Assembly: GCA_025024175.1 (NCBI GenBank)
Contig: QCXZ01000001.1
Location: forward strand, 27,832,942 to 27,896,941
Length of the DNA stretch: 64,000 bases
Direction: 5' to 3'
From: Rhyzopertha dominica
Taxonomy: Eukaryota; Arthropoda; Insecta; Coleoptera; Bostrichidae
Shown: positions 12,771-24,687 of the stretch, in pieces
Layout: every line of letters begins with the position of its first letter
How positions within the stretch are numbered: the first letter of the stretch is position 1
The notes under the pieces: model-generated
What the model was told of the DNA's origin: nothing
What the model saw: the letters and a program-made list of their open reading frames with translations, nothing else
Database searches by the model: none
Made by a program: the position numbers and the translations under genes

Positions 12771-13214
12771 CCTCTTTCCAAAAGAGGGCCATATTTGCTG
12801 GAGTGAATGAAATGCGCAAGCGCAATGCGAATAGCCCGAGTCCATACAAAATCTGTCGTAGGCGACCGGTCATTCGGCCTGAGACTACGTTAACCGTCAA
12901 CTGCGGTCGATAACGGTGCATATTCTGAAAGACGTGATCACAAATACAAATGAATTTCAGGTGGTCAAGTTGTGTCGCCTATTCCCAATTTAAACCTTCG
13001 CCGTAATAACGCGGTTCGTAATTTTTGAGCGGTATGGGTAAACTTGAGATGAAATATTAAATACACACTGGTATAAAAACAAATTGCATTAAAAAAATTA
13101 GAAATTTTTAGCTAATTATTATTTATTTTTTATGGCATTGTTGATTGAAATTCCAAAGTAGGCGGTGCCTTACCTTGCCTACCCTGAGGAGCCGCCACTG
13201 TTTTGCCATCCGTG

Positions 13215-13478
13215 GCAAATGCAATTTTGACTTCACAAAATTCTTTCTCAGTTTTCGACATTTAGATGGAATTTCAACAAGTCGTTTTTTCGTATATTTT
13301 GGAACCTTTTATCTCTTAACCTAGTGCAGATAGTTTTCCTTTAAAACATTACGAATACATCCACGAGAAACTTGGAATTTTCGAGCTAATTTCCTCTGAG
13401 ACATTCCAATGTGGATTTTGGCTATTTTTATTATTTTTCTCTGTTCATTGCAACTTAGAATCAGCGGTCTATCTGCTT
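13215..13478 (-). pseudogene. Tc1/mariner-like transposase N-terminal remnant
   Basis: The minus-strand translation contains a helix-turn-helix-like SQRKLARKFQVSRGCIRNVL followed by VPKYTKKRLVEIPSKCRKLR, with two in-frame stops between the parts. The order matches the N-terminal DNA-binding region of insect Tc1/mariner transposases. The catalytic core is missing. No terminal repeats could be tied to it, though the CAGGGTG-ended repeat lies just below. Confidence 0.68.
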
Positions 13479-14135
13479 TTTTTATGACGTTTCAGCTGGA
13501 ATTCCCCTTTTCTATATTGCAATTACTGTATACATGGTAGAAACTAGTGCATTTTCATTTTTAATAAAGTTTTCTATAACACCTCGCTATGTCGTTTGTC
13601 TAAGCAACGTTTCGTAAATGCTCTTTCGATTTCATATAAGCAAAAAGAAGGATTTATGACATACAAAACAATTAGAAGAGACCCAAATTTAGCGATACAA
13701 CTGTCAAACTAATAATAATAATAATATTTTTTCCAGCCTACTACTGCCATAAAAATTCTCATTACTTTAAGCCCTCCCATTATTCAAGATACACGTGTCT
13801 ATGTCAAACTTACGAGTGTATCAGAGATACATCTACTAGGGATATTTGTACAACCAGGAATTTTGAGTTTTGCATGGCACGCCAATGTCTCGTCGCTGTC
13901 GAGATGATTCTTCAATATCGAGATTTAATATGCTGTCCTTTTACTGAACTTGTTTTGTTATAAAGTAAATATTTGTAATCAGTACCTACCTATAATAAAA
14001 AAAATCGCAAATCAAGAATGTAGAGCATAATTACTAATCTCAGCCATATCTTATGTTAATTTGTTTTTTTTGTAAACCTCATATTTATGTACATGATGAA
14101 TAACCATTTTAACAATTTTGCCAATTTTGAACCGT

Positions 14136-14211
14136 TGTCCTGATTCGGGTCCTTCCATCTCCGATGCTGGACGTAGACGTAGACATCATTAGACCCGAAT
14201 CATGCAGAACA
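14136..14211. repeat. Imperfect hairpin
   Basis: GTTGTCCTGATTCGGGTC and GACCCGAATCATGCAGAACAAC pair as imperfect arms around a loop of about 40 nt that contains the short tandem GACGTAGACGTAGAC. Function unknown. Confidence 0.6.
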
Positions 14212-16227
14212 ACAGTTCATCACCTGGCCGCGAAAGTTTTAACCAATGTGCCAATTTTGATTGTTTTTTATGCCAAAAGACAAAAAATTCATATTATGTT
14301 TCTATTAAAAGATCCATTTGATGACGCCACATCTTCGTTGTAGTAGCACAGTGCTCTGTTTCAATTATCACAAAATAAATCCCGTTTTAAACCTGAAATT
14401 ACTGATTCCGTTTTTTTTTTTAATTTTCTGCAAATAACCTTATATTAAATTTTATGCGTTACTTTACCGACACCTATTTATTGCGGAAGTATAGTTTAAA
14501 GTTCAAATGTCATTACTACTATCACTACTATCTTATAACAAAAAGCTTCCGTCTAGGGCCGGTATTCTTCTTGCCAGAACGCGTTATAAATTCATGTAAT
14601 CAATGGAACAAGTGAGCTGTCACATTCAGTGCAACGTAGAGTGCTCTGTCTGTCGCCCGAAGGTATCAATTTTTCAGGGCAGCCACATGTTGACCTGACT
14701 TGACAGTAGCCTCTGATATCGATGTTGGTCGGACCGGAGGAGCAATTTTTGTTTTAGTTTGCCTAGGAACTAGTGGGGCTGAAGAGCAGCTATGTTCTAT
14801 TTAAACAATTTCTGAGAAATTCTTCTTTAATATAATAATTCTTGAAGTGTAGTCCACTTAATTCTTTAATTGTAAAGCGCTTTCAACTAACAGGTAGTCA
14901 TCGTCAGTACAATATAGGTCAAAACACAGAAAACAGGAATTTTTATAATACGACTGACAAAGTAAAAAAAATAGAAACAAGCAAACTTGACTACAAACCA
15001 AAAGTAACTTACATGCCAGCAACACAAACGTAATATTAATTTAGATAAAATAAATAGTTTAAAAAGGACAACTGAAATTGGGTATTTGCCATGTATTTAT
15101 ATTTTATTAAATTGCATATTAATAGGTAGCATCTAATACACAAAACAGCTGTTACAGCTTATAAATTCGAAAAAATGGATAAGGTGTATTTTTAATATTA
15201 AAAATGTGACGTCAGGTGTCTTGTAAATGGCCGCTTGTTTACATCTGGGGTCAGCGCGGCACACGTCAGCCTCAGCCCGTCAATTTATCAGTTTGTTGTT
15301 TGCGTTCAGTTTGTGACAAGCGAATTAAAATACGTCTAGAAAAAGTAAAATACTTATGAGGAGATGAGGAACGGAAGAGCAACAGCATACGTGAACTTTT
15401 TATCAAATTAACGTAGCATTGATAATTTGATCACAGTGGGTTGTTCGAAACATATTAGTTGTAAGCATGAAAATGTAAGAATCAAAAATGTACCCTAAAC
15501 TTGACATTTATTTTGGAGGTCAATATAAATATAAATTGCTATTTATTTTCGGGGCTCTTGCGGCTCGTTTCCGGTCTGGCTAACAGTCGAGTATATGGAG
15601 AACAACGTCGTTTTTTATTATAACATTTCTCTCTATCAACCTAAAACGCATATAATTTTTCATATCCTCTTCAAGCTATAACAAAATGGAAACTGAATGG
15701 TAAACACTTATAACCCCAAAAAGAATAATAAAACTTACAGTAAGAATTAAGATGATCTTCACAACAAAAAAACAAACTTTGCGATTTCGGCATATCACGT
15801 CTAGGAGCCTTAAACAACTATATCATACGTTGATAATCTCGAGGAACGGTTACAAAAATTTTGTTAGCTGTACTGACTAAAGTACTTTTATAACCATGTA
15901 CAAACAAACACTTGTTTTGTTTTCCAAACATAATAGATGCTTGTAAAACTACACAAATCACTTTTTGGTGCGACCTCTTACACCGTCCTTTCAATAAACA
16001 CCACACAATAGCTTTTCCAATACAAGAATGATACTATACCATTAAACAGCACGCTCCTCGGTAATGTTTACATGACACTTGACGTCACGAGTTGAATAAC
16101 CTTGAATAAAAACGTTTTGGCGGTGACTCCTAAGATTCGAATTTCAGACCTGAAATTCTCTGCCTACTAATATTTTTTTTGTTATTTTTAACATGGCATA
16201 TGGTATATATGCACTTGAAGATTCATT

Positions 16228-16632
16228 TTACGTAATTTTCAAAAAAAGTGATAATACCCAATTACAAGACTCATTTAAAATAGTAAAATTTTGTTCGCTA
16301 ACAATTTTATAGATTTCTAAAATTTCCAATTTTAAGGATTTACTGCACAAATGTAATGAATTTAAATTGTCTAGCGTGGCAGTGTGTTTATCCAACAATA
16401 AGTGGTTAGCTAACGAAGAATTTGTTGTTACAATACCTGTATTCTTATACTTATACAATTGTTTTAGATGTTCTTTACCTCTAATTAAAAAGATCTTCTC
16501 GTTTGTCCAACACAAACTGAATTGCATGTAGGTTACTTTTNGTTTGTAGTCAAGTTTGCTTGTTTCTAAATTTTTTGACTTTGTCAATCGTACATTAAAA
16601 TGCATGTCTATGCTGTGCTGTCTACACCTCAA
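16228..16632 (-). pseudogene. GIY-YIG-like fragment (possible Penelope-like element)
   Basis: An open stretch of about 134 codons with RGKEHLKQL (R..EH pattern), SSLANHLLLDKH and LKLEILEIYKI, in the order seen at the end of Penelope-like GIY-YIG nuclease domains. The leading YIGQT-type motif is not recognisable and there is no reverse transcriptase next to it. It lies in the spacer of the inverted repeat. The assignment is tentative, from motif order only. Confidence 0.45.
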
Positions 16633-16698
16633 CCAACTGCAGATAGTACTATTTCGCTGTCATTACAGCTCATCAGTGCAGTTTAGGTTTAGTGTAGG
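16594..16698 (+). repeat. Dispersed repeat copy (60.5-kb family)
   Basis: Begins TTAAAATGCATGTCTATGCTG exactly as at 60482 and runs to the right arm of the 14.8-17.4 kb inverted repeat, where it is cut short (GTGTAGGGC instead of GTGCAGACAGCATGG). Confidence 0.8.
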
Positions 16699-17569
16699 GC
16701 AAGAGCCCCAAAAATAAATGGCAATTTATATTTATATTGACCTCCAAAATAAATGTCAAGTTTAGGGTACATTTTTGATTCTTACATTTTCATGCTTACA
16801 ACTAGTATGTTTCGAACAACCCACTGTGATCAAATTATCAATGCTACGTTAATTTGATAAAAAGTTCACGTATGCTGTTGCTCTTCCGTTCCTCATCTCC
16901 TCATAAGTATTTTACTTTTTCTAGACGTATTTTAATTCGCTTGTCACAAACTGAACGCAAACAACAAACTGATAAATTGACGGGCTGAGGCTGACGTGTG
17001 CCGCGCTGACCCCAGATTTAAACAAGCGGCCATTTACAAGACACCTGACGTCACATTTTTAATATTAAAAATACACCATTTTTTCGAATTTATAAGCTGT
17101 AACAGCTGTTTTGTGTATTAGATGCTACCTATTAATATGCAATTTAATAAAATATAAATACATGGCAAATACCCAATTTCAGTTGTCCTGTTTAAACTAT
17201 TTATTTTATCTAAATTAATATTACGTTTGTGTTGCTGGCATGTAAGTTACTTTTGGTTTGTAGTCAAGTTTGCTTGTTTCTATTTTTTTTACTTTGTCAG
17301 TCGTATTATAAAAATTCCTGTTTTCTGTGTTTTGACCTATATTGTACTGACGATGACTACCTGTTAGTCGAAAGCGCTTTATAATTAAATAATTAAGTGG
17401 ATTACTCTTCAAGAGTTATTATATTAAGGAAGAATTCATTAATTACTATTTCACTTTGAGAGTATGGATCAGTTTTCAATTTCTAAGAAATTAATAATTT
17501 ATTTACTTATTTACCCATTGCAATCTATTCGAATTGTGTAATTGCACGACCGCTTTCCATTTTATTAGA

Positions 17570-17900
17570 AATAAATGGTCCTCGGCATTGTCAACTGAAC
17601 CTGAAACTTGTCTGTTGAAGTAAGCTCTTTCGGATACGAGATAAAATCCTCATAAATCCCTACCTAAAAGAACCTAAGACAATCAAAATAAAAACGATCC
17701 GACCCTAAGGCAGTTTCCGTCCGTTTGCCTTCTGAAATCCAAAACTGGATAGTAAAGAAGGAAAATTCTTATCGCAAAGTCGTTATCGAAGTTTAATCAG
17801 CAGGATTTGGAATGTCTCCAGGCGGATCGTTATTTTCCTGAGAACGAATTAGAAAATGCTCAGTAGGATTGAAAAACTCGTTTGTCTACGTGGGGGGAGT
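17570..17900. other. Composition island, no gene recognised
   Basis: Balanced base composition compared with the AT-rich surroundings; no long open frame, splice-bounded exon or transposon signature on either strand. Possible conserved noncoding DNA within the lectin intron. Confidence 0.35.
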
Positions 17901-19179
17901 ATAAGAGGATTTCATAACATTGTTTCTTTTTTGTTTGTCTGGAAAGACTTTATAATTAAAACTGCTGCATTTTAAAGAATGGGTTTAAAAGCATAAATTA
18001 TTTTATATTTTAGTGCCTTGCAATTTATTTAATAGTAGTTTATTGTGCACCGCGCATTTTCTAATTCCAATAATTTGAATAAGAAGGTTTTATCTGATCT
18101 ACCAATTCAGCTTGCAGAGGTGGTTGTCGTAATGCATTTGTTAGTTTAGATTTAATGGTATCATCTTCTTTGTTAATATTTCATTGTTGTAGTACACCTG
18201 AAAAACCGAGAAAACATGTCATAAAATTGCGTGCAGGGCCCAAATTTTATGCTGCACAATTATTATTTTAATATTCTAACTACAGATCCAAAAAATATAG
18301 ACCATAGCCAATTAAAAAACCTAGACTAAATTGAAAACAGAAAGCGGATAACTGACCAATTCAGAGAAATTGTCTAATCATTATTTCAACTGCGGTAATG
18401 TGGAAATAAATTATTTGGCCGTTCTAGTTAAATGTAATTTTTAACAAGTATTTATTTTTATTTTTGGGCTTTAGTAAATTCATATTATATCTCCAAAAAT
18501 TGCATGTTGTTCAAAACAACTTATTCCCTAGTATTTATTGATCTACAACTTCGTAAATGAGTTAAAGGAAGTAATGAAATGACTCATTATATTAAAATTT
18601 TTGAAGAGGAGTTTGCCTTTCGAATCTGGCAAGCGCTATCTACTAAAAACTTATCTCTTATCTTACTTTAAATGTAAATATCTTCATCTTGTTAAAGTAA
18701 TTTATTGGGTGATATTTAAAAAACTACTGCTGAAATGGATACTGAAGTACAACCCGAGTAAAACTGGCAAATATCCAGCATAGACAATTTGATTTGTAGC
18801 TACGTGGATGCTTATAGGGCAGACACTGCCAATACAGAATTTCACGATGTGATTAATCATAGACTGAAATGACAGTACAACTTCGCCGAAATATAGCACA
18901 GCTAACAGCTTGCTTGATATTGGTGATAAGATGCTCGTATTTCAAAGAAGATCTAAATATTATTATAATGTAGTAGTTCAGATTGCTAGAGAATGAATGA
19001 GTTACCTTTGGCCATTGGAAGTTTTTATATTTGTCCTTGTAATTTGTTATGTGAGATTCAATAATACAAAATATTTAGTACATGGAATAAGTCCTCAAAA
19101 GGAAATACATATAAAATGCCCAGTAATCCTGGGTATTACATTTTTGATTTTTTGCGCAATAACTCTCGCACAACAGGCA

Positions 19180-19480
19180 AATATTGGCATGAAACGGGTA
19201 CCGGTCGGTAAATACGTCTGTTACATCCCTGGAAATTGTTTTCGGGATGAAAAACACCGCAAACCGGAGCTTTTGCATTTTAAAGCAAAAAACAGCGAGT
19301 TGCTGGCATTAGCTGAGCGTTAATTAAATATCAGCTTGGTGTACACGTATGCTTTTTACGGACGACCTGGATACACACCTAATGATGTTTCGAAACAAAA
19401 AAGGGCCAACCGCTTTCCGAATATCACAGACGGACCGTCGGAAAAATGCAAATCGCAACAAGCCCAGGGTATTTTTCCTT
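19180..19480. other. Composition island, no gene recognised
   Basis: GC-richer stretch (GGTACCGGTCGGTAAATACG, ACGGACGACCTGG) partly covered by a 108-codon plus-strand frame (18997-19323) that shows no recognisable domain. It lies inside the 13.5-kb intron on the strand opposite the lectin gene. An enhancer or other conserved noncoding element seems more likely than a gene. Confidence 0.35.
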
Positions 19481-22184
19481 TCGTAGGAAAAATGTAATCG
19501 ATAAAATTAATTAAGCCGCTTTAACCCTTTAAATTAAATAAAGAAACTTCTTCTAACAGTCTGGCGTTCACCTTAAACATGAATAAATTACGCGACAGGA
19601 CAAAAGTGCGTCTGGGGCTTCCAGACTTTGCGGAGTTGGAGTGATTAAGTGAGGCACTTATATCTGCTCTGGTTTTATTACAACAGGGCGAAACAGGCTT
19701 TCTTCGCTTTTCTGTGTTACTTCGTGGCGGAATGAAATGGTACATTTTTTGAACGTGCCTTCGGTCAAGAAATAATTGCAGGTGGAAAACTAGAAGATAG
19801 ATAAAGATAGATAAAGATAAGTTTAGATAAATTCACAATTTGTAGCTAAAAGTGGTGTAACAGCAGTAAGACTTTGCTAATAAAAATTTACAGTGTTTAT
19901 TGCACGGTCGTTATTTACTTGAATAAAATTGCTGTTATTGTTGAAGCGACCCCTAATGTCGAAACACATGTTGATGTGACCGTAGCTTTTCTTTGTAGCA
20001 ACATGAAAGGTCAAGTCAAAGTCAAGATCAAAAACTACAAACGATATAAAATTTAATGGAAAGGGCTAACAGAATCTCGGCATTCTTAAACGACATCAAA
20101 TAGGAAGGCTTTAGTAGCGGAAAACAAATCTTAGCTGCGACAACAGTAAGAAGAAGTAAGAAACCACTACAAGTTTGTTCAATCAATCAAACAACATGGA
20201 TAGTTTAAAAGAATAGTTTATAAAGAACACTAAATATACTACAAAGCGTAAGCAGTAGTTGTAGAATCAGTCGGGAAAATTGGGTATCTTATCGAGAACT
20301 ATAGGTAGATAAGTTCTGAATGTGTAAGAATGATATTAGATAAAGATAAAATTGTCATATTCGGAAAAAAAATTCTCACAAAATACAGTGAAAAGCAATA
20401 AAGAAGCCTGCAGTGCTGTTGTGAAAGATACTGAAGTTGCTGGAAATAAAATAAAAAAGGTGTTGCAGTGAATCCTGAATGAAACACATGCCACATGCAT
20501 AAAATGTCGCAAATGTAACCCAGTTAAGATTTATTCAAAGGGTTTAGTATTAATTAAAACAATATGAAGGTGAATGAAACTAAAAAGAATTAACGGAAAT
20601 AATTAAACAAAAGCTTAGCTAATTCCAGTCTATGCACTTTGAAAAGTTGATGTTTCATGTGTGTGCACCACAGTGCGATAGAGGACCGGGTTATGTTTCT
20701 TTTTACAAGAAAACTAATTTTAATTTCATGATTTAAATTGTTAGAAAAAATCAAAATTAAAATACAATTTCGACCTTTCTCCAAATTTTTCTTGACGTAC
20801 CCGTAGATGATGTACTGTGCGCAGAATGACATTTCTGCTGTTCGAGAAATACCTACGAAAAACGTAGTCCACACCTAACTTACTTATTGTCCTAAGGAAT
20901 GTACGAACATACATACAAGAACATACCATAAATGACGCGTATAGAATACAGTACACACTTACATAAAAAACGTTTTAGTTTTANCTCAANGGGTTAGTAA
21001 CTATGTGGTTTTATGTACCCTTTATGCAAATTTGTTTTAGACCTTTATTACACCCAAACTGTAGCAATAAAGGATACTAAATCGCAATTCCATTTTGATT
21101 CACGTTAAAAATCTACACGCTGACAAAATATACACAATACGACTCTATTATTTCACTTTCATACAGTAGGTTAGAAACGAACTCGAGAGGCGCTCTCCCC
21201 TCCAGAATTTACTGCGCATACCAGCACATCAGAAACCGACCCGCAAAGTTATATCTGTCGACCTGTCGCAATATCTACTGCTTACTTACGTGACCCATAT
21301 TGGCTGAGCACATATGGGAATAATGGTAAGACATTAATACTCCTGTTGCTTTTTTCAGGCTTATCTATATTTATAAATTTTCCCAACCAACCCTTGTTTG
21401 GAACCAGCAGAATTAATTTTCACATTTTTGTTAAATTTATACACAGCTTGCTAGAACGACATTCTATTCAGATTTCAACATTAACAAGTAACAGGTTGGT
21501 TTAGAATGTATGCCAATTAAAGGTACGAATTTTAGTTTTACAGGCTTCATTTTGTCTTGTTAGTCAAAACACAGCTTGTGTTACTTTCTATTGTGTCATG
21601 TAGAGACAACCATGCCCTATTAAGCTTTTATCCACAGATAAACATGCGGTTTGTTTGTCTTCTTGTCTACTGCAATAATCCGTATGTTAGATTCCTTGAT
21701 TGGATGAGGTAGCCTGTCAGTGACGACTATGGCGGTCCAAACACAGGGGCTGCTAGACTATATCTAAGTCCTAAAACGAATCTAGCAGCATAAATATTAT
21801 TAAGTGTCAAATCAGAAGCACGTTCAAGCAGTGGTAGACAAAATAATACTGAGCGTTTTAAAATATGTTTTAANAATNTTTTGGGGCACTGGAACCTGAA
21901 AACCCNTGATCTTATTTACGACTGACAGGAAATGAGTTGGTCAATACACTTTATCTACGTTTCTATATATATAAGATCGTTGCAAAAATGCTACATTTTT
22001 AGACTTTTCGTTAGGACTCATTAATTATAATGAATATTAGGTTTAATTTTGAGATCCTTAGCTATTAAAATATGAAGAAATGCCGTATTCGCAGCATCTA
22101 GTAGAAACTGTAAGCAACAAAATTGCTTTATACAAATATCCTGAAGGATAATACCTGCGAAATAGGGTGGAACAGCGACCGTCT

Positions 22185-23660
22185 TAGTTGAGAACAAAAA
22201 ACTCCACACTCAGGCATTACGGTCAAAGAAAAAAGCACACGGTACTCNTTTTAGAAGCCGAACTTTCGGAAAATTTTATATCCTTCTTCAGGACCTATAC
22301 AGTGAAAAACATATAAGACCGTCTTAAAAATTATAACATGGTATTAAAGGTTACAAAGTGACTGAAAACAACATACAAAAGCTACTTACAGGTTCTAAGA
22401 TGAGGTTAAGTGCATCGTACAATTTATATGAAAAATGAAAAAACATATATAATAATATCCACAACGATTGGTCGTGACCGTTACACAGCACATAAACAAA
22501 GCTCCCAGACCGGCATTGCCACATGTTATTCTATGCTCGTAGCATTGTTTTGTTTACATTGCGTTAGCTATTGTGATTGTGATTTTGTTCTCTGCTTGCA
22601 CGACTTATTTCTTAGTTTTATTTGGTAGTTTCATTAATTTTAGTTATGAGTTGTATAGTTAAAGAGTGTACATCGAATAAACGATCGAAGTGGCAAGATG
22701 TCTCCCTGCATAAGTAAATATAATCCTTAATAAATTTTTTGCTCTAATTATTTGTTCTAATAATTGTATATTTTTAAATAATATCTAGTACCATTTACAC
22801 TGCAAAATAAGTTTACCTAAATTTTTCATTTTTATAGGTATACATACAGTTCTTTTAATTCAAGAAAAGTACTGCCATTTGACAACACTGTCTGATTTTT
22901 GACGTTTCTGTGGACAATATGGCGACCATTACAGTGTCCCAGCTGAATTGGGATGCGCAGTCGGCCTATGCGTGTTCTCCCCACTATATTTCTCTGCCTA
23001 AACCACAGATTTGATTTTGACGGTGTGAAATTTTTGTTTATTGAAATAATTTTAATGGTCCAGATTTATTACAATGCTGACTCAATAAATGTACATATAT
23101 TGCTAATCTGAGTAGCATCCACACCTATATTTTGTTTCTAAACCCTAATAGGGGAATTATTTAATCTCGTGTTGTTTCGGTAATAATTATGTTGGCACTT
23201 CTCTGTATCCATCTTCACTCAATTTCTTAACCTGCGCACCTGCGCTCCTCCGTTGTCCAATGTTATGTCTTATGTTAGTTGTCTGCCATTTTGTTGTATG
23301 TTCGACTTGCTGTAGAGATTTTCTGGTTGCTAGAAGTTTTTATAAATGACATGAGTATTAATCATGTTATTCAAGTCTGTTTTTTCTTACCTTGTTCGAC
23401 GTAACGACCAATCGTTGTGGATATCATATGTTTTTTCATTTTTGATATATATTATACGATGCATCTTAGAACCTGTAAGTAGCATTTGTATGTTGTTTTC
23501 AGTCACTTTGCAACCTTCAAGACCATGTTATATTTTTTAAGACTGTCTTATACTCGTATATAAAATTTTCCGAAAGCTCGGCTTCTAAAAAGAGTACCGT
23601 GTGCTTTTTTCTTTGACCGTAATACCCGAGTGTGGAGTCTGCTTTTTGTTGATAACAACT
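22185..23660. mobile_element. Foldback-type inverted repeat
   Basis: Arms at about 22185-22477 and 23403-23660 are inverted copies sharing AACTCCACACTC/GAGTGTGGAGT, AAGCACACGGTACTC and CAACGATTGGTCGT, with a 0.9-kb unrelated spacer. No coding capacity or clear target duplication. Probably a non-autonomous element. Confidence 0.7.
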
Positions 23661-24463
23661 GTATCTAAGGACATTTATAAGGCTGGAACATAATTTGACT
23701 GGTTGGGATATGTTATAGCTATATTCTATATTCTCGTTGTTGTATCGAGGTAAGAGCATTAAATTTAATAAATAACAGGCACGACCTATGCGAACGATAT
23801 TGGAGTATTCTACACGTTAAAAAGGATCCACAAAATGGTTCTATAGGTTGTTAAGCCATTAATTTACATAGTACATATAAATTGTGTATAAATGTAAAGT
23901 TTCTTGGTCTCCACGCAAGGATGACTGGGACGACATTCTACGCGACCATTTTTAACGAATAACTTTGACAAAAATAACAGGAGTCGTTTAAACATGAGCT
24001 TTGATTTGTTGTCGGTGTTTCTACAAAGAAACAGCGTCGTTTTTTCTGGAAGCATCCACAGTCGTAAAGAAATTTGGACGTTACATTTTTATAATTTTTG
24101 TGAAAAGTATTTCAGTGGCCAAACAAAAGTGGCATGTCATTTAGTAAGTTGTATTTTTTTTTAATTTGTCAACATTTTGATTCGTTAGTAGATTTATGTC
24201 TAGTAACCTTGATTTTGATTACCATTCATTGATAACCCAGCGACCATGGCGACATCTATTATTGGGTGTGCTTAGTATATAGAACGTTACTTCAAAGACC
24301 TTTACGGATAGAAAAGTTACGTTCTAGCATTCTTTGATACATACACATTTGCTCTTTAATTAGTGTCATTATACTCTAAATGATGCATTAATCCTAAGCT
24401 TTAAAATATTGTAAATGATAGGCCGGTTCCTCTTCTCTATTCTCTAATCAACTACTCGTATAT

Positions 24464-24552
24464 TTTTAAAATCTAAACCAATCACATACCCCAATTTAAG
24501 GTGTTGTCATGGTTACTGGGTTGATTTAGCTAACAAAAAGAAATAGGAACCG
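24464..24552 (+). repeat. Dispersed repeat, direct copy at 30907-31000
   Basis: The core TCTAAACCAATCACATACC, TGTTGTCATGGTTACTGGG and TTAGCTAACA is shared with 30907-31000. A looser inverted match (GATAACCCAGCGACCATGGC) lies at 24210-24255. The repeat sits immediately beyond the donor of the lectin exon. Confidence 0.65.
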
Positions 24553-24572
24553 ACCCGATGTGTTTAACTTAC

Positions 24573-24687
24573 GACCATGCGAAGTTTGGTTTATCCGGTG
24601 AACGAGACAGTCCAATCCAGACGTTGTTAGTAATATCCAATTCCTTCAGATATGCTCGAATAGCGTCGTATTGGGATGTGGAGTCCA
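24573..24687 (-). CDS. Exon of C-type-lectin-domain gene, middle of the lectin domain
   Basis: Read on the minus strand, a strong acceptor (TTTTTTCTTTGTTTGTTGCAG) precedes 24687 and a consensus GTAAGT donor follows 24573. The 115-bp exon encodes VDSTSQYDAIRAYLKELD, then ITNNVWIGLSRSPDKPNFAW, the alpha-helix and WIGL core of a C-type lectin-like domain. It starts in phase 1 (one base of the first codon comes from an unseen upstream exon) and ends in phase 2, matching the exon at 10897-11054. An ATG-initiated frame that covers it (24569-24817) runs through the intron and is not the real start. Confidence 0.9.

Larger units (their letters stand above)
14817..17435. mobile_element. Long inverted-repeat structure with a Penelope-like/GIY-YIG remnant inside
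   Basis: Left arm 14817-15561 and right arm 16699-17435 are nearly identical in opposite orientation, implying recent formation or gene conversion. A 1.14-kb spacer separates them. Each arm encodes the same short peptide with FYNTTDKVKKIETSKLDYK. The spacer's minus-strand frame at 16228-16632 repeats the ETSKLDYK and VTYM strings and continues with RGKEHLKQLYKYKNT and SSLANHLLLDKHTATL, resembling the end of a GIY-YIG nuclease module as found in Penelope-like elements. A copy of the dispersed 60.5-kb repeat (16594-16698) ends exactly at the right arm. No target duplication was found. Confidence 0.75.
11055..24572 (-). other. Intron of the lectin gene (13,518 bp)
   Basis: Bounded by the GTAAGT donor at 24572 and the CAG acceptor at 11057-11055. 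It holds the tRNA-like inverted pair, a CAGGGTG-ended repeat, a Tc1/mariner remnant, two long inverted-repeat structures, and two composition islands (17570-17900, 19180-19480). In 11661-12266, 13500-14130, 17900-19180 and 19520-22180 I see no genes, only AT-rich DNA with chance reading frames. Confidence 0.8.

Noticed and set aside
18997..19323. 108-codon plus-strand frame with two hydrophobic stretches
   Set aside because: No recognisable domain, no supporting splice or promoter signal, and it lies inside a large intron on the other strand.
23864..24055. Minus-strand frame with NGRVECRPSHPCVET as a possible next lectin-gene exon
   Set aside because: The only plausible acceptor would put it in the wrong phase after the exon at 24573, with an immediate stop, and the real next exon at 10897-11054 fits exactly.
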